From assembly GCF_907164915.1 (NCBI RefSeq), contig NC_061862.1, forward strand, positions 90,134,846 to 90,198,845: DNA of 64,000 nucleotides, given 5' to 3'. The notes below the pieces were generated by a model. It made no database searches, was not told the origin of the DNA, and worked only from the letters and a program-made list of their open reading frames with translations. Shown here piece after piece: positions 22,293 to 33,086 of this stretch. The stretch's first letter is position 1, and every line of letters begins with the position of its first letter. A program made the translations under genes and the position numbers. The DNA comes from Impatiens glandulifera (lineage: Eukaryota > Streptophyta > Magnoliopsida > Ericales > Balsaminaceae).

Positions 22293-23054
22293 TTAGTGTT
22301 CATGAGAGTTGACGACACCGTTGCGGTTAATGCGGCAGTTTCTTCTCCTCCAAGCTCTCTCGAACCGCTCATAAAAGGAGTCGGTTACTTCTTTAGTCAG
22401 CACTTGGGCTTGGTTCAAACCTTCTCCGGGACAGGTTGGAACACCAAGCTCCACAAGAAGACAGCTTAGTTGGGGGATGAAACCGACTGATCGGACGCCA
22501 ACCATCCAGATAAGGACGTCAAACAGCACCCTAGACCAGTTCACCGGTGTACCGGTGATTATAGCCGCCATCATGTTGAAGGTCGAGGTACTGTAGGTAT
22601 TTGTGACATCCTTTCCGAAGATGCTCTTACCGATCACATCATTGAGGAGCTGATATTCAGCTCTCAAGTGCAATTTTGTACCGTGATCCTCAACCGGTTC
22701 GTCAGACCGTGCGAGGGCGATGGAGATTTCGGCCTTTATGTCGGCTGGAACATCTAGATCTGTCAACCCGTGCTTTGGCAGGCTAAAGCACCGTGCGAAG
22801 TCCCTCTCGGTAAAGTCAAAGATGATACCTCCCACTTTAGATTGAATGTGAGTTTCAAAGTGGGGGGTCCCTCTGAACACCCTGGCGTGATAGAAGAACT
22901 CTAGAATGGATTCAGGATAAATGGTGTGTTTGCCGTCCAGGAAGTACCGAAGGCCGGTATCTTCCAGGGATTTGATTATCTTATACACTTCATAGTGTTC
23001 TGTGCTTGAACAGGATTGAAAATCAACCTGAAGGATGTTGGGGAACTGAGACAA
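22293..23054 (-). CDS. Cassette 3: paralogous extra ORF (open)
   Basis: An uninterrupted ~253-codon frame reading SQFPNILQVDFQSC, TGLRYFLDGKHTIYPE, an FARCFSLPKHGLTDLD block, DEPVEDHGTKLHLRAEY, VNWSRVLF, GFIPQLSCLLVELGV and a basic C-terminus (RAWRRRNCRINRNG). It aligns end to end with cassettes 1 and 2, keeps the Trp that is TAG in both of them, and is the only one without an internal stop. The obvious start position reads ATTG rather than ATG, so initiation may be impaired or the start may have been lost by a one-base insertion. First gene after pol in transcription order. Function unknown; a structural or accessory retroelement protein is the best guess. Confidence 0.75.
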   Translation of the reverse strand: MSQFPNILQVDFQSCSSTEHYEVYKIIKSLEDTGLRYFLDGKHTIYPESILEFFYHARVFRGTPHFETHIQSKVGGIIFDFTERDFARCFSLPKHGLTDLDVPADIKAEISIALARSDEPVEDHGTKLHLRAEYQLLNDVIGKSIFGKDVTNTYSTSTFNMMAAIITGTPVNWSRVLFDVLIWMVGVRSVGFIPQLSCLLVELGVPTCPGEGLNQAQVLTKEVTDSFYERFERAWRRRNCRINRNGVVNSHEH

Positions 23055-23569
23055 TTTTGCCTTAGTAAGAGAATGATCTTTTGTCTTGTGAGTGTTTTGG
23101 TGAATGTTTGCTTCACTTAAATACTAGTTTGGGGATTATCCTATTGTCCAGGTATTAAATGGGATGATATCTATTAACTGCAGGATAAATATGTATTGCA
23201 TAAAATAGGTATGTTTGTAGTCTAGGGTGTTGGTCATAGACCTGGACTGTGAAAGATATCAACAGATCTTCACGTCTTTTTAGGTGTGACCAGTTTACTT
23301 TGAAAGGGCAATGTTTCAGAACAGATATCTTTAAACACTGATAATTATTCCACTTCTGTTTGGAATTCAAATAATCTAGGATGACCTGCTTCTGAACCGG
23401 TCAGTCATCAGTTGTTCATCCCGATGCGGTTATTTGGTGCATGCACCAAGTAGCCGGTCGGTTTATTCTATCTGATGAGCTGGGCGGTTCTTCCATAGGT
23501 AACTTGAAAATTTGAGGTCCAACAGTTTAGGAGGAACTACCGGTTTTGTCTGTCCGAATTGGTTTCCCT
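23055..23569 (-). other. Spacer between pol and cassette 3
   Basis: About 515 bp with no conserved coding potential. It holds the cassette 3 TATA-like box and leader. The short minus-strand frame at 23155-23370 has no family features. Confidence 0.6.
23116..23123 (-). promoter_or_regulatory. TATA-like box of cassette 3
   Basis: Minus-strand TATTTAAGTG about 65 bases before the frame start at 23054, with a short A/C-rich leader. Weaker than the other two boxes. Confidence 0.45.
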
Positions 23570-26500
23570 TTAAGCATCCTTAGGAAGGATCTGACTAATG
23601 TCGGTTAAACCGAGAGTAAGTCTGAATTGAGAGAACTTAGCTTCCTGTAAAGGCTTTGTGAAGATATCGGCTACTTGTTGGTCAGTTGATACGTATTCCA
23701 GCCGGATATGCTTCAACGTGACATGTTCCCGGATGAAGTGATGCCGTATGTCAATGTGCTTGGTCCTAGAGTGGAGAAACGGGTTGTAAGTGATTGCAAT
23801 GGCACTTGTATTGTCACAGAAGATCGGGGACTCTTCGGCTATGACACTGAAGTCCTTCAGCTGTTGTTGGATCCAGAGGAGTTGAGAACAGCAACTTCCG
23901 GCTGCCAAGTATTCAGCCTCCGCGGTTGATGTGGCCACCGATGTCTGTTTCTTGCTGTGCCATGACACTAGTCGGTCACCTAGGAATTGGCATGTACCGC
24001 TTGTGCTTTTCCTGTCAATCTTACAGCCTGCATAGTCTGCATCTGAGTAACTCGTTAGATTAAAAGACGAATCCTTTGGATACCACAGACCGACATCAGG
24101 TGTGCCCTTTAGATACTTCAGTATCCTCTTTGCGGCTGTGTAGTGGGATTGTTTTGGATTTGCTTGGAATCTCCCACACACACCGACTGCAAACAGAATG
24201 TCCGGTCTACTCGCTGTCAAATATAGGAGGGAACCGATCATGCCCCGGTATGCGATCTGGTCTACCGATTGACCCTCATCATCTCTGTCCAGTTTAATCG
24301 ATGAGCTCATTGGAGTAGCCGCCGAGGAGCAAGTGTCCATCCCGAACTTCTTTAGTAGCTCCTTGGTGTACTTAGGTTGGCTAATGAATGTTCCTTCTTT
24401 GAGTTGTTTGACCTGAAGACCTAGGAAGAAACTTAATTCTCCCATCATACTCATTTCAAACTTGTCAGTCATCATTTTTGAAAATTTATCACATAGCTTA
24501 GGATCAGTGGAACCGAAAATGATATCATCTACATAGATTTGAACAAGTAGGATATGTTCCTTCTTTTCAAATTTAAACAATGTTTTATCCACCGAACCGA
24601 TGGTGAAATCATGTTGTAATAGAAATGCGGTTAGTGTATCATACCAGGCTCTAGGTGCTTGCTTTAGACCGTATAAAGCCTTGTTTAATCGGTATACATG
24701 GTTTGGGAATGCAGCACTCTTGAAACCGGGTGGTTGTTCAACATACACCTCTTCACGTAGGTCACCGTTCAAGAATGCACTTTTAACATCCATTTGAAAC
24801 ACCTTAAAGTTTTTGAAAGCAGCAAAGGCTAGAAAAATCCTAATGGCTTCAATCCTAGCTACAGGGGCAAATGACTCTTCAAAATCAATGCCTTCTTCCT
24901 GTTTGTAACCTTGAGCCACTAATCTGGCTTTGTTCCTTGTGACCAAACCGTCCTCATTGAGTTTGTTTCTAAATACCCATCTTGTTCCTCTGACCAATTG
25001 ATCCTTCGGTCTAGGGACTAGGTACTAGACTTTACTACTCTCGAACTGGTTTAGCTCTTCTTGCATTCCCAAGATCCAATCCGGATTTGACAATGCTTCA
25101 TCTATTCTTTTCGGCTCAATCTGGGATATAAAAGCGGAATTAAAGTATCCTTCCAGAAGTTGACCCCTAGTTCGAACAGGTTCTGAAGGGTCACCTATAA
25201 TTTGCTCAGGAGGATGTTTACTGTTTCTTCTGAGATTCAGTTCAGGGATGTCTACCAAATTACCGTTTATTTGATCAAGGCTAGACATGTCGGTAGGCTG
25301 AACAGGATTGTCAGACCGACCGACTTCCTCGGATTGGACCGAAGTGTCAGCTTCCTGTTGTGGAACAGCTTGATCCGGCTGGGTTTCAATGTTACCCATT
25401 TGGTCATGGACAAACCGCCTGAAGACCGGAGTCTCATCTTCACTATCAGAGTGGATATTGTTATTTTCCAATCTGTTGTGTAGATCAAAGCATGAAGCAG
25501 TATTGCTTTCAACCGATTCATCGAAAACAACGTGAATTGTTTCCTCCATGGTTGCAGTTCTATTATTATACACTCTATATGCTTTACTTACTGCTGAGTA
25601 TCCTAGCATGATCCCGGTATCGGTTTTCGCATTAAAAGCAGTGAGTTGGTTCTTACCATTTATATGTATATAACACTTACAACCGAAAATCCTGAGGTAC
25701 TTAAGTTTGGGAACCCTGTTAAAATAAACCTCATACGGTGTTTTGTTGTGAAATTTGTTTATTAAAGACCGGTTTTGTGTATAACATGCAGTGTTGATAG
25801 CCTCAGCCCAAAATTTCTGAGCAATGCCGGAATCGGCTATCATGGACCGTGCGGCTTCCTTGAGAGTCCGGTTTCTTCTCTCGGCCAGGCCATTTTGTTG
25901 AGGAGTCCTAGCACTAGACAACTCGTGTCTAATGCCGGATTTATCAAGATATGCGGTTAATGTACTATTGGTAAATTCGGTACCTCGATCACTTCGAATG
26001 CTATTAATGCGAGTTGATTTTTCATTTTGTAGGCGTTTAAGAAGTGTAATCAGGTTTGATACCGTTTCACGTTTAGATGGTAAGAATATTATCCATGTAA
26101 ATCTAGAATAGTCATCAATAACTACCATGGTGTAGAGCATACCTCCTAGGCTAATAACCTAAATCGGTCCAAATAAATCCATGTGAAGAAGATCTAAGTA
26201 CCGACTAGATTGGATATTTCCTTTACTCTTAAAGATTGACCTAGTTTGTTTACCCATTTGACATGCTGAGCAAACCTTATCTTGATTAAATACTATATCA
26301 GGAATGCCCTCAACTAGCTTTTTACCGCGAATGTAGTTTAAAGTTTTCATGTTGAGATGGTTTAGTCTCTTATGCCACAACCAGGTTTGATCAGTCTTAG
26401 CTATCATGCATATGGGATGTTCTACTCTAGTTTTCCAGTCTACCTTGTAAATGTTACATATCCTATTTCCGGTTAGCAGTACAATACCTTGAGAGTTCTT

Positions 26501-26844
26501 AACTAAGCATGCATGTTTAAGAAATTCTACCGTGTATCCAGCATCACACATCTGACTAATACTAAGCAGGTTAAAACGTAGGTTTCCACTAGAAGTACAT
26601 TATCAATAGTTAGGTTACCATGGACAATCTTACCCTTGCCCACAGTTTTACCTTTTGAGTTGTCACCAAAAGTGATTAAAGCACCGATTACTGCTCTGAT
26701 ATCGGTTAGCATATTGCTGTTTCCGGTCATGTGCCTGGAGCAACCGCTGTCCAAGAACCATTCAGAGTTTCCTAGCGGTTTCTTTGGATCCTGTAAAATA
26801 TACATATTTACAAATGTTTGGTACCCACATTTACTTGGGTCCAC
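23570..26844 (-). pseudogene. pol: Copia pol: protease, integrase, reverse transcriptase, RNase H
   Basis: Protease: WFLDSGCSRHMTG (about 26750). GAG-pre-integrase: LWHKRLNHLNM and the CSACQMGKQ zinc-binding end (26220-26390). Integrase core: VVIDDYSRFTW, SDRGTEF and the NGLAERRNRTLKE glutamate (DDE triad). Reverse transcriptase: [18 protein letters not shown] and YVDD (residues ~155-158 of the last frame). RNase [16 protein letters not shown], and [12 protein letters not shown]. Three lesions break it: a one-base deletion near 26585, TAG at 26159-26161 and TAG at 25025-25027, the last replacing an expected Trp. Gag ends in TAA at 26831 and the protease frame overlaps it in another phase, which may be normal for this element or a fourth lesion. 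Confidence 0.95.
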
Positions 26845-28654
26845 ATGCGATTAGTCCCTTAGGTATCCAAACCTTGATAAACCGGACGGTCTTCTTTGCT
26901 AGGGTTTTAACCGTCCTTTTGGCACTCGGTCTTGTGTACCTCGGTTTTTCTACAAAGGTCTTAAATGGTGATGGTCTTCGGTTTGGTGATCTTTGATTTG
27001 ACCTACGCGGTTCAGGAAAGGCTTTTATATGTTTGAGGATTTCGGCTTTTCTTTTCATAGGGTCAAGCCATTTCTCAGATTCGGTTGGACCAACATAGTC
27101 GTATTTTAGCTTTTCTTCCCTATAGTATGCGGTCTCCTCTTCTTCAGCGGTCCAAGAGCTTTTAAGGAATTTTATAAAGGGAAGGTTACCTCTTGTAGAC
27201 CTTACTTTCTCTACGGGTTTTCGGTCTTTGTAGCTATCCTCAGTGTATCCTAGACCAAGCTTGCAACGAGGATGTCTGTAATGACTACACATTTTCTTTA
27301 CTATATCACTAGATCTCTTATATGCGACCATCTTATATTGAAGTCGGGCATTTTTTTCCTCGGTTAATTCTCTAGTCGGTTCACTGGATTGTTCGGTCTT
27401 AGGATCTAACTCGGTCTCTAAAGTATGTGTATCATCAGGTTGTACGACCTCCGGTTCGGTTATAATGAGTACCTCTGGTTCTGTCGGAATGGGTACTATG
27501 GGATCGGTTCTAATGTTGAGGTGCTTAGGTAGCATGGCTAGTAGGTTCCTATATTCTTCTACCATGTCATTCAATGCATTGTATAATTCATCTTTAGTAA
27601 ATTCTTCACAAGGAGAGTCAAATATCTGTTCTTCATTTGCCATGAGACATGTGAGTTCATCATCACTGTCACTGTGAGCCCATAGACTTCCTCCATCGTC
27701 GGCTATCAGTGCTTTCGGTACCTCACTTCCTTCACCGGTTTGTTGGTAATTGTTTCGGTCATTTTGATAATTCGGTTTCTGGGTATCCCTCCTCGGTTTC
27801 CTGCATTCCCACTTAAAATGTCCCAAACAGTTACAGTTATAACATCTTACATTGGATTTATCACCATAGTAGTTGTTTTTCGGTTGGCTTCTTTTCATGA
27901 ACCTCCCAAACTTCTGTGCAAGCATTGCCATGGCATCCTCGGTGAACTGTTTGGCGGTTCTGATCGGTACAGGTGCAGGTGCCGGTATAGGTGCAACCGG
28001 TTCTGTAGATGTGATTAGTGCTCTGGTTGATGTTGAGGCCGAGACTTCTTCTTCAGTCCTAGATCTCATTTCGAACTCATATGCCTTAAGATCTTCGAAT
28101 ACATCGTGTAGTTTCATCTTACGTAGGCTCTTTGATTCCCTCATTACCATTGTTTTTATGTCCCAAGTACTTGGAAGAGATCTCAAAGCTTTCATAATTA
28201 CCTCTTTATTGTCATACTTCTTGCCCAGAGTTGCTAACTCATCCAACACACCAGTGAACCGGTCACTGTATTCCTTCATAGTTTCTCCTGGTTTCATTTT
28301 GATGCTTTCAAATTTCTGTGTGGCCACCATTATCGTGTTCTCCTTTGTTCTTTCATTTCCCTCAAAGATCTGGATAACCGTGTTCCATGTCTCCTTCGCG
28401 GTTTGGCAGTCTCTGATCTTGCAGTATGTGTTTCTGTCCACACTGTTGGAGATCCGGTTTCTAGCATGATTATCCAGGTTGTTTCTTCTCTTATCTTCAG
28501 CCGTCCATTCCTTTCTGTCCTTGTCAATGAATATCGGTCCTTCGGTCAGAATGGACTCCATTTCATCATCCAAGGTGACTAAGTGCAGGTGCATGCGTGC
28601 CTTCCAGTTGGCAAAGTCATCACCTTCTAGCATTGGAGGCCTATCCTGATACAT
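26831..28654 (-). CDS. gag: Copia gag polyprotein
   Basis: Intact 607-residue frame. The N-terminus has the Copia gag pattern (LEGDDFANWKARMHLHL, then TAKETWNTV and KEYSDRFTGVLDEL). A CCHC zinc knuckle is at residues ~271-284 (CYNCNCLGHFKWEC). A long acidic and basic C-terminal extension follows and ends FIKVWIPKGLIACGPK. It starts just inside the primer site. At about 600 residues it is long for Copia gag and fits the SIRE/Maximus type. As the only large open frame of the element it could still form capsids if transcribed. Confidence 0.93.
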   Translation of the reverse strand: MYQDRPPMLEGDDFANWKARMHLHLVTLDDEMESILTEGPIFIDKDRKEWTAEDKRRNNLDNHARNRISNSVDRNTYCKIRDCQTAKETWNTVIQIFEGNERTKENTIMVATQKFESIKMKPGETMKEYSDRFTGVLDELATLGKKYDNKEVIMKALRSLPSTWDIKTMVMRESKSLRKMKLHDVFEDLKAYEFEMRSRTEEEVSASTSTRALITSTEPVAPIPAPAPVPIRTAKQFTEDAMAMLAQKFGRFMKRSQPKNNYYGDKSNVRCYNCNCLGHFKWECRKPRRDTQKPNYQNDRNNYQQTGEGSEVPKALIADDGGSLWAHSDSDDELTCLMANEEQIFDSPCEEFTKDELYNALNDMVEEYRNLLAMLPKHLNIRTDPIVPIPTEPEVLIITEPEVVQPDDTHTLETELDPKTEQSSEPTRELTEEKNARLQYKMVAYKRSSDIVKKMCSHYRHPRCKLGLGYTEDSYKDRKPVEKVRSTRGNLPFIKFLKSSWTAEEEETAYYREEKLKYDYVGPTESEKWLDPMKRKAEILKHIKAFPEPRRSNQRSPNRRPSPFKTFVEKPRYTRPSAKRTVKTLAKKTVRFIKVWIPKGLIACGPK

Positions 28655-28679
28655 GCTTGCTTGAGTATTGAAACTAACT

Positions 28680-28691
28680 GCTTTGATACCA
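28680..28691 (-). promoter_or_regulatory. Primer binding site (initiator tRNA-Met)
   Basis: Minus-strand TGGTATCAAAGC lies two bases inside the 5' LTR. It matches the complement of the 3' end of plant initiator tRNA-Met, with one base different from the usual TGGTATCAGAGC. Confidence 0.95.
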
Positions 28692-28693
28692 AT

Positions 28694-30007
28694 TGTTAGG
28701 ATCTAGGTAGCCGCTGGAGGACCGGGGGTTGGACCGGTTAGCGGTTCTCACTCGAAGGGTGGTGGTTAATCCGGTTAGAGATTAACACCGGGGTTTCAAT
28801 ACTACACAACCTGTCACAAACCCTTGAACTAGGTTCAAGCGCGGAAGAAGTTTGCTTTCAGGTTGAAGCAGCACACTTGTATAATGGACAAGGCCGGTTT
28901 CGGATGATGGAGGTTTGAAAAATGGTGTGTCGGTTTTGGTAACCTGGTGGTTCGGTATGGATAATATAGAGTCAGTTTAGAGCGGTGTAGTTAAGTTAAT
29001 GTAAGTCGGTTAGACAATGGAGCCGGCAGAAAGTAAATGACAAGACCGATGTTATGGATGTTCGGAGATAAAACTCCTACGTCACCCCTTCCTCTCGAAA
29101 CCGCGAGAAGGATATTCACTAAGGAATACAAATACAATCCGATCGAGACTTATTTCCTGCTCGATAATACTCTTACAATTTACACCGAAATTGTAGAATA
29201 CACACTTTAACTTTAGCACTTAGGCTTTCTTAGAACAACACAGTCTTATCACTTGTAGAATAAATGCTCTTAGAATTTCTTACTTGTCTCACTGTATATT
29301 TCTTGTCTCGCATTTACTCTTCTTCAACTGCCCCTTTATAGGTGAAATATGCCAACGGTCATATTTCACTGCCTTGAATCTGATTGGTTGAGCAGGGTTG
29401 CAGATGTTCAGTGATTCAGAGATTCAGATCTGCGGTCGCCTTTCCAGACATGACAGTCAACCTCAGACCTGGCAGTCTGTTCTTCCGGTATGTAAGACAG
29501 ACCTGCTAGGTTTGTCTTTTACTCAATGTAGGCACTATCTGTTGGACAGTTGTCTGTACTTGGAAGATCTCCTTTCTGACTTATCCCGAAGTGGAAAGAT
29601 CCGGCAGGACTGTCTTCTGCAGCCTGCAGACTTTCCTCAGACTTGTATGGATATGGAAGTGTTCAGTCTGTTCCTTTGGTATCATTCTCAGCAGATACCC
29701 GAATTGTCTTCTTGTATTGGTCGGTCATTTGACTTAACCGAATGGCTTTCGGTATGAGTGATGTAACCGGTCTTCTTCCGGTTATTCCTCTGCCTTGTGG
29801 CTGATCGGCTATTTGATGATTCCGGTTTTAAGCTTTGGCCGATCCTTTCTTTGTGCGGTCACATTCCAAGTATTCTTGGTCGGTTTACTAACTTGACCGG
29901 CTAGTTTTCTTAGCTGGTCCTTTTGTTTGTCCGGTCCGGTTCGTTGTTCCTGCATGGAAGGTTTATTTAAGTTAGGTTTATTTGAACCGGTCTAATTTTA
30001 TCTAACA
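28694..30007 (-). repeat. 5' LTR of the Copia element
   Basis: 1314 bp. On the minus strand it contains CTATAAAGGGGC near 29333-29345, the likely promoter of gag-pol. Nearly identical to 16294-17608. Confidence 0.97.
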
Positions 30008-31251
30008 AGTTGCTAAAAACTCATATGGATGTAGAGGTCATAATCTCTAACCCTAAACCCGATCAATCAAGCTCTACAACAATTGATTTTTCAAAATATT
30101 TTTTAGGGCAAAATTTGGGAACTTTTGATTTAGGTCATCTCATGGCCTAATTCTTGTTCCAACAGCTTTTAAATGAGATTTATAGTCGAACACAACTAAA
30201 ACAAGAACATCAATCAAACTCTCTATAACAACTTTTAAAACTAAAATTCAAACTTTTTATTTCAAAAATTTTAGATCGATCAAAAATGATCGGGATGTAT
30301 GTTTTATGATTTGAAAATTATCCTAACATGTTTACAAACATGTTAGGAAACTATTTGAATCAAAATTAAAGCTCAAAAGTTCAAGAACACGAAATTCAAA
30401 ATTTCTAGATTTTCAAATCAAATTTGAGTTTTTTCAATTGAGGTTGAATTGATGAAATCTCTTTCGACAGAAAACTTAGAAATCAACTAGGAATTTATTT
30501 CAACTAAAGAAAACACGAAATTGAGCCCTAAATAAAATCAACCTGATCGAACATGGAAAAAATCCAATTTGAATCCTAATTTGAATTACAGTAGGTCTGT
30601 AAGCTTACTAGTGATTGAAGAACACTCCAATGATATGTAGGAAGTTTTCTCAAGCCCTAAATCGAAGCCTAGATTGCTGGAAAGACTTGTTTTCAAAAAT
30701 ATAGTCACCGAAGTTCTTCTCAATTCTTCGAATTGGCTATTATATTTGGATTATATATGATGGATTGGAAGAAGAACACTTAGGGACTATTTATACCCAA
30801 GCTAGGTCGGTTTTATAGTCGAATTCAACCTTGATTTTGCTTCTGAAGTTCTTTTTCTCTGTTTATGTTTTGTCCACGACACCCTAGTTCTAGGGTAGGT
30901 TTTGACTTCTAATCTTGAGGGAATTGAAGGCGAGGGAGAGACCTGCACGTTGGTGAAAGAATGAAAGGATAAGGTTGAATAATGGTGGTGATAAAGCTTC
31001 AAGAAGATCGCCGGTGTTGGGCGCATTCCTCCGGCCTTGTAAAGAAGACGAACAAAACGACGTCGTTTTGTTTAAATAAAATGCGTTGTTGTGTTCCGTT
31101 GGTGTTTTGTCGAGAGCGTATGGGCTAACGAGGTTAACGTCTCGTTAGTTGATCCCGTGTGAACCCGGGCGCGCACTACTTTGATTACAACCGGCTACGC
31201 AGTGTGTTTCTAGGCGTTGAATGAAAATCCAGCACTGATCCGATGGATGAA
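30008..31251. repeat. TGTAACCCC repeat, right part
   Basis: Continues the repeat interrupted at 16288; the AGTTG duplication is at 30008-30012. Parts resemble 60870-61000. On the minus strand GGTATAAATAGTCCCTAAG (near 30780-30800) looks like a promoter, which would make this an LTR on the minus strand. The end at 31251 is approximate. A minus-strand frame at 30802-31026 is not recognisable. Confidence 0.45.
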
Positions 31252-31256
31252 ATCCC

Positions 31257-32185
31257 TGTTGGAATTAAACTAATTCCATTAATTAAATGGAAATGATATT
31301 TGGGCTAATGAAATTCACACCAAATTCAAATGTGAATTAAGTGTGAAATTAATCCAAATGAAATTCACATGAAATTCAAATGTGAATTAAAGTGAAATTA
31401 ATCCAAATGAAATTCACATTAAATTCAAATGTGAATTAAAATGAAATTAATCCAAATGAAATTCACATGAAATTCAAATGTGAATTAAGGTGAAATTTCA
31501 TCCAAATGAAATTCACATCAAATTCATTGTGAATTAAATTTGTTAATTGTTACAATTAACATAAATGTCTTGAATGAGGCAATTAACAAATGAGGTTAAT
31601 TGTCATTGTAACTACAAAATATTTATTGTAGGATGTAACTTGCAAAGATGATGAAAAGGCAAACAACGATAACCGTTGGATGAATGGATGATGGATTAGT
31701 GACCGTTGGATTAAAGAATTGATTATGAGTTTAATTTTCAACTATAAATATCCCTTCACATTGTATTCCTCTCTACACATTATCTTATCACTTCTCTCTC
31801 TAGAATTCTAAAGTTTTTCCTTGTTCTTGTGAGTTTTCTTGTGAGTTCTTGTGAGCGTTCTTCGAGTTTCTTGACTCGATCATTTCTGTGCGAAACCCGA
31901 TGATTGTAATTCAGGTACTTTTGTCTAGTTCGCTGTTGTAGTGGTTTTTCTGTGCTAAATCATTGCAGGTTCCGTTGTACCCTGGGAAGGAGCCACGACG
32001 AAACTCTCCAGCACAAACGGGAGACGGTGAAACTGTTTTAAAGGAACTGTGTTTCACAGGCCTCGGAGCAAACGAGAAGACATTTTTTCATCTAATTACA
32101 TAATCTATTGTATCTGTTGTATTATCCTTTTATTGTATTCATATATTATTTACGTGTAATTTTTTACGAGATAATATTACCAACA
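31257..32185 (+). mobile_element. Solo LTR (same family as the 45835 element)
   Basis: 929 bp, TGTTGGAATTAAACTAA to GATAATATTACCAACA, flanked by ATCCC at 31252-31256 and 32186-32190. No internal region: this is the product of unequal LTR recombination. It contains four ~52-bp subrepeats of CACATxAAATTCAAATGTGAATTAA (31300-31530) and a TATA box, ACTATAAATATCCC, near 31741. The same LTR occurs at 45835, 57073 and, inverted, at 48059 and 53119. Confidence 0.95.
31300..31530 (+). repeat. ~52-bp subrepeats in the solo LTR
   Basis: Four to five near-identical units of AATCCAAATGAAATTCACA(T/C)xAAATTCAAATGTGAATTAA. The core AATTCAxATGTGAATT is itself nearly palindromic. The same array is in every full LTR of the family. 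Confidence 0.9.
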
Positions 32186-32708
32186 ATCCCTACTGCAACC
32201 AATTATTTTATTTTCGGCCACACTAGATTATCAATTTTTATTTTTAATAAAAGCGTTATTTGAAATCGAATTTTAACATTTTTCTTTCATTTTTCTTCAC
32301 CAAATAAATACACAAAAATATTTTTGACAACATAATAAAAATTATGTTTATTTATTTTATTTTTGTGTATTTAGGGGTATTTATTTAATTGTTTTAAGCC
32401 ATAAATTATACATAATTTATGTTTAAAATCATGATTAAATTATTTCAACCCCTTTTTGAGTTTAATTTGGGTAAAATAAATACAATATTTTAATCCCAAA
32501 TTATTTTTTTATTTTTCTAATTAGGGTTTAATTATCACAATGATTAATCATAAATTAGTTGTAACTTCTCCTTTTCATTATTTTGAATTAAAAAAATTCA
32601 AAATAGTATTTTAAAATTATAAACATTACTATAAATTGGGATATGTCAAATTTTTATACTTACAAATATTAATATATTTTATCTTTTTAAAAATATAATA
32701 ATATTATT
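32186..32708. other. AT-rich intergenic DNA
   Basis: No gene or clear repeat between the solo LTR and the next LTR. Confidence 0.5.
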
Positions 32709-33044
32709 TGTTGAGTTATGGAGACTACAGTTTTAATAAACTTTATAATAATTATAAAAATTTATTAAGTTTGGGCTTGAGCCTGAATTAAGAGTTAATT
32801 AAGTTTCATTATCTTAATGTTTACCCTATAAATATGGTGTTCTTAAGGATTTATTTATTAAGACAATAAATAATGTAAAACAAAGTTTTGTATTTCTTTT
32901 TCATAGTGAAATCAGGTGATGGATGAAATAGGCGTAGCTCTTTTGAGTGAACAATTATAAATTACAGCGTCTTCTTATGTTCTTGTTTTTTCATTTTTAT
33001 AGATCATTTCAAATATGTTAGATTTTGACACTAAAATCCTAACA
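32709..33044 (+). repeat. Probable 5' LTR of a decayed Copia element
   Basis: Starts TGTTGAGTTATGG and ends AAATCCTAACA, ~336 bp, with a TATA-like CCTATAAATATGG in the middle. A degenerate primer-site-like AAAGGTACAGAACTGC follows, resembling the tRNA-Met site. A short LTR of this kind fits Tnt1-type Copia. The matching 3' LTR was not found. Confidence 0.6.
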
Positions 33045-33086
33045 AAAGGTACAGAACTGCTAGGCTAAATTAGAGTATTTGATACA

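Larger units (their letters stand above)
16294..30007 (-). mobile_element. Copia LTR retrotransposon with three extra ORF cassettes
   Basis: A complete 13.7 kb element on the minus strand. The LTRs are 16294-17608 (3') and 28694-30007 (5'), ending TGTTAG...CTAACA. It has a perfect AGTTG duplication, a primer site for initiator tRNA-Met and a purine tract. Gag, protease, integrase and then reverse transcriptase-RNase H is the Copia order. A ~5.6 kb block downstream of pol holds three related ORFs with separate TATA-like boxes. Large gag, long LTRs and extra genes after pol suggest the SIRE/Maximus lineage, but this is inference. The LTRs differ by about 14 substitutions and one indel counted by eye (~1.1%), so insertion was recent. 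Pol is nevertheless disabled. Confidence 0.96.

Noticed and set aside
31300..31530. CRISPR-like regular repeats
   Set aside because: These are LTR subrepeats without unique spacers, in a plant nuclear context.
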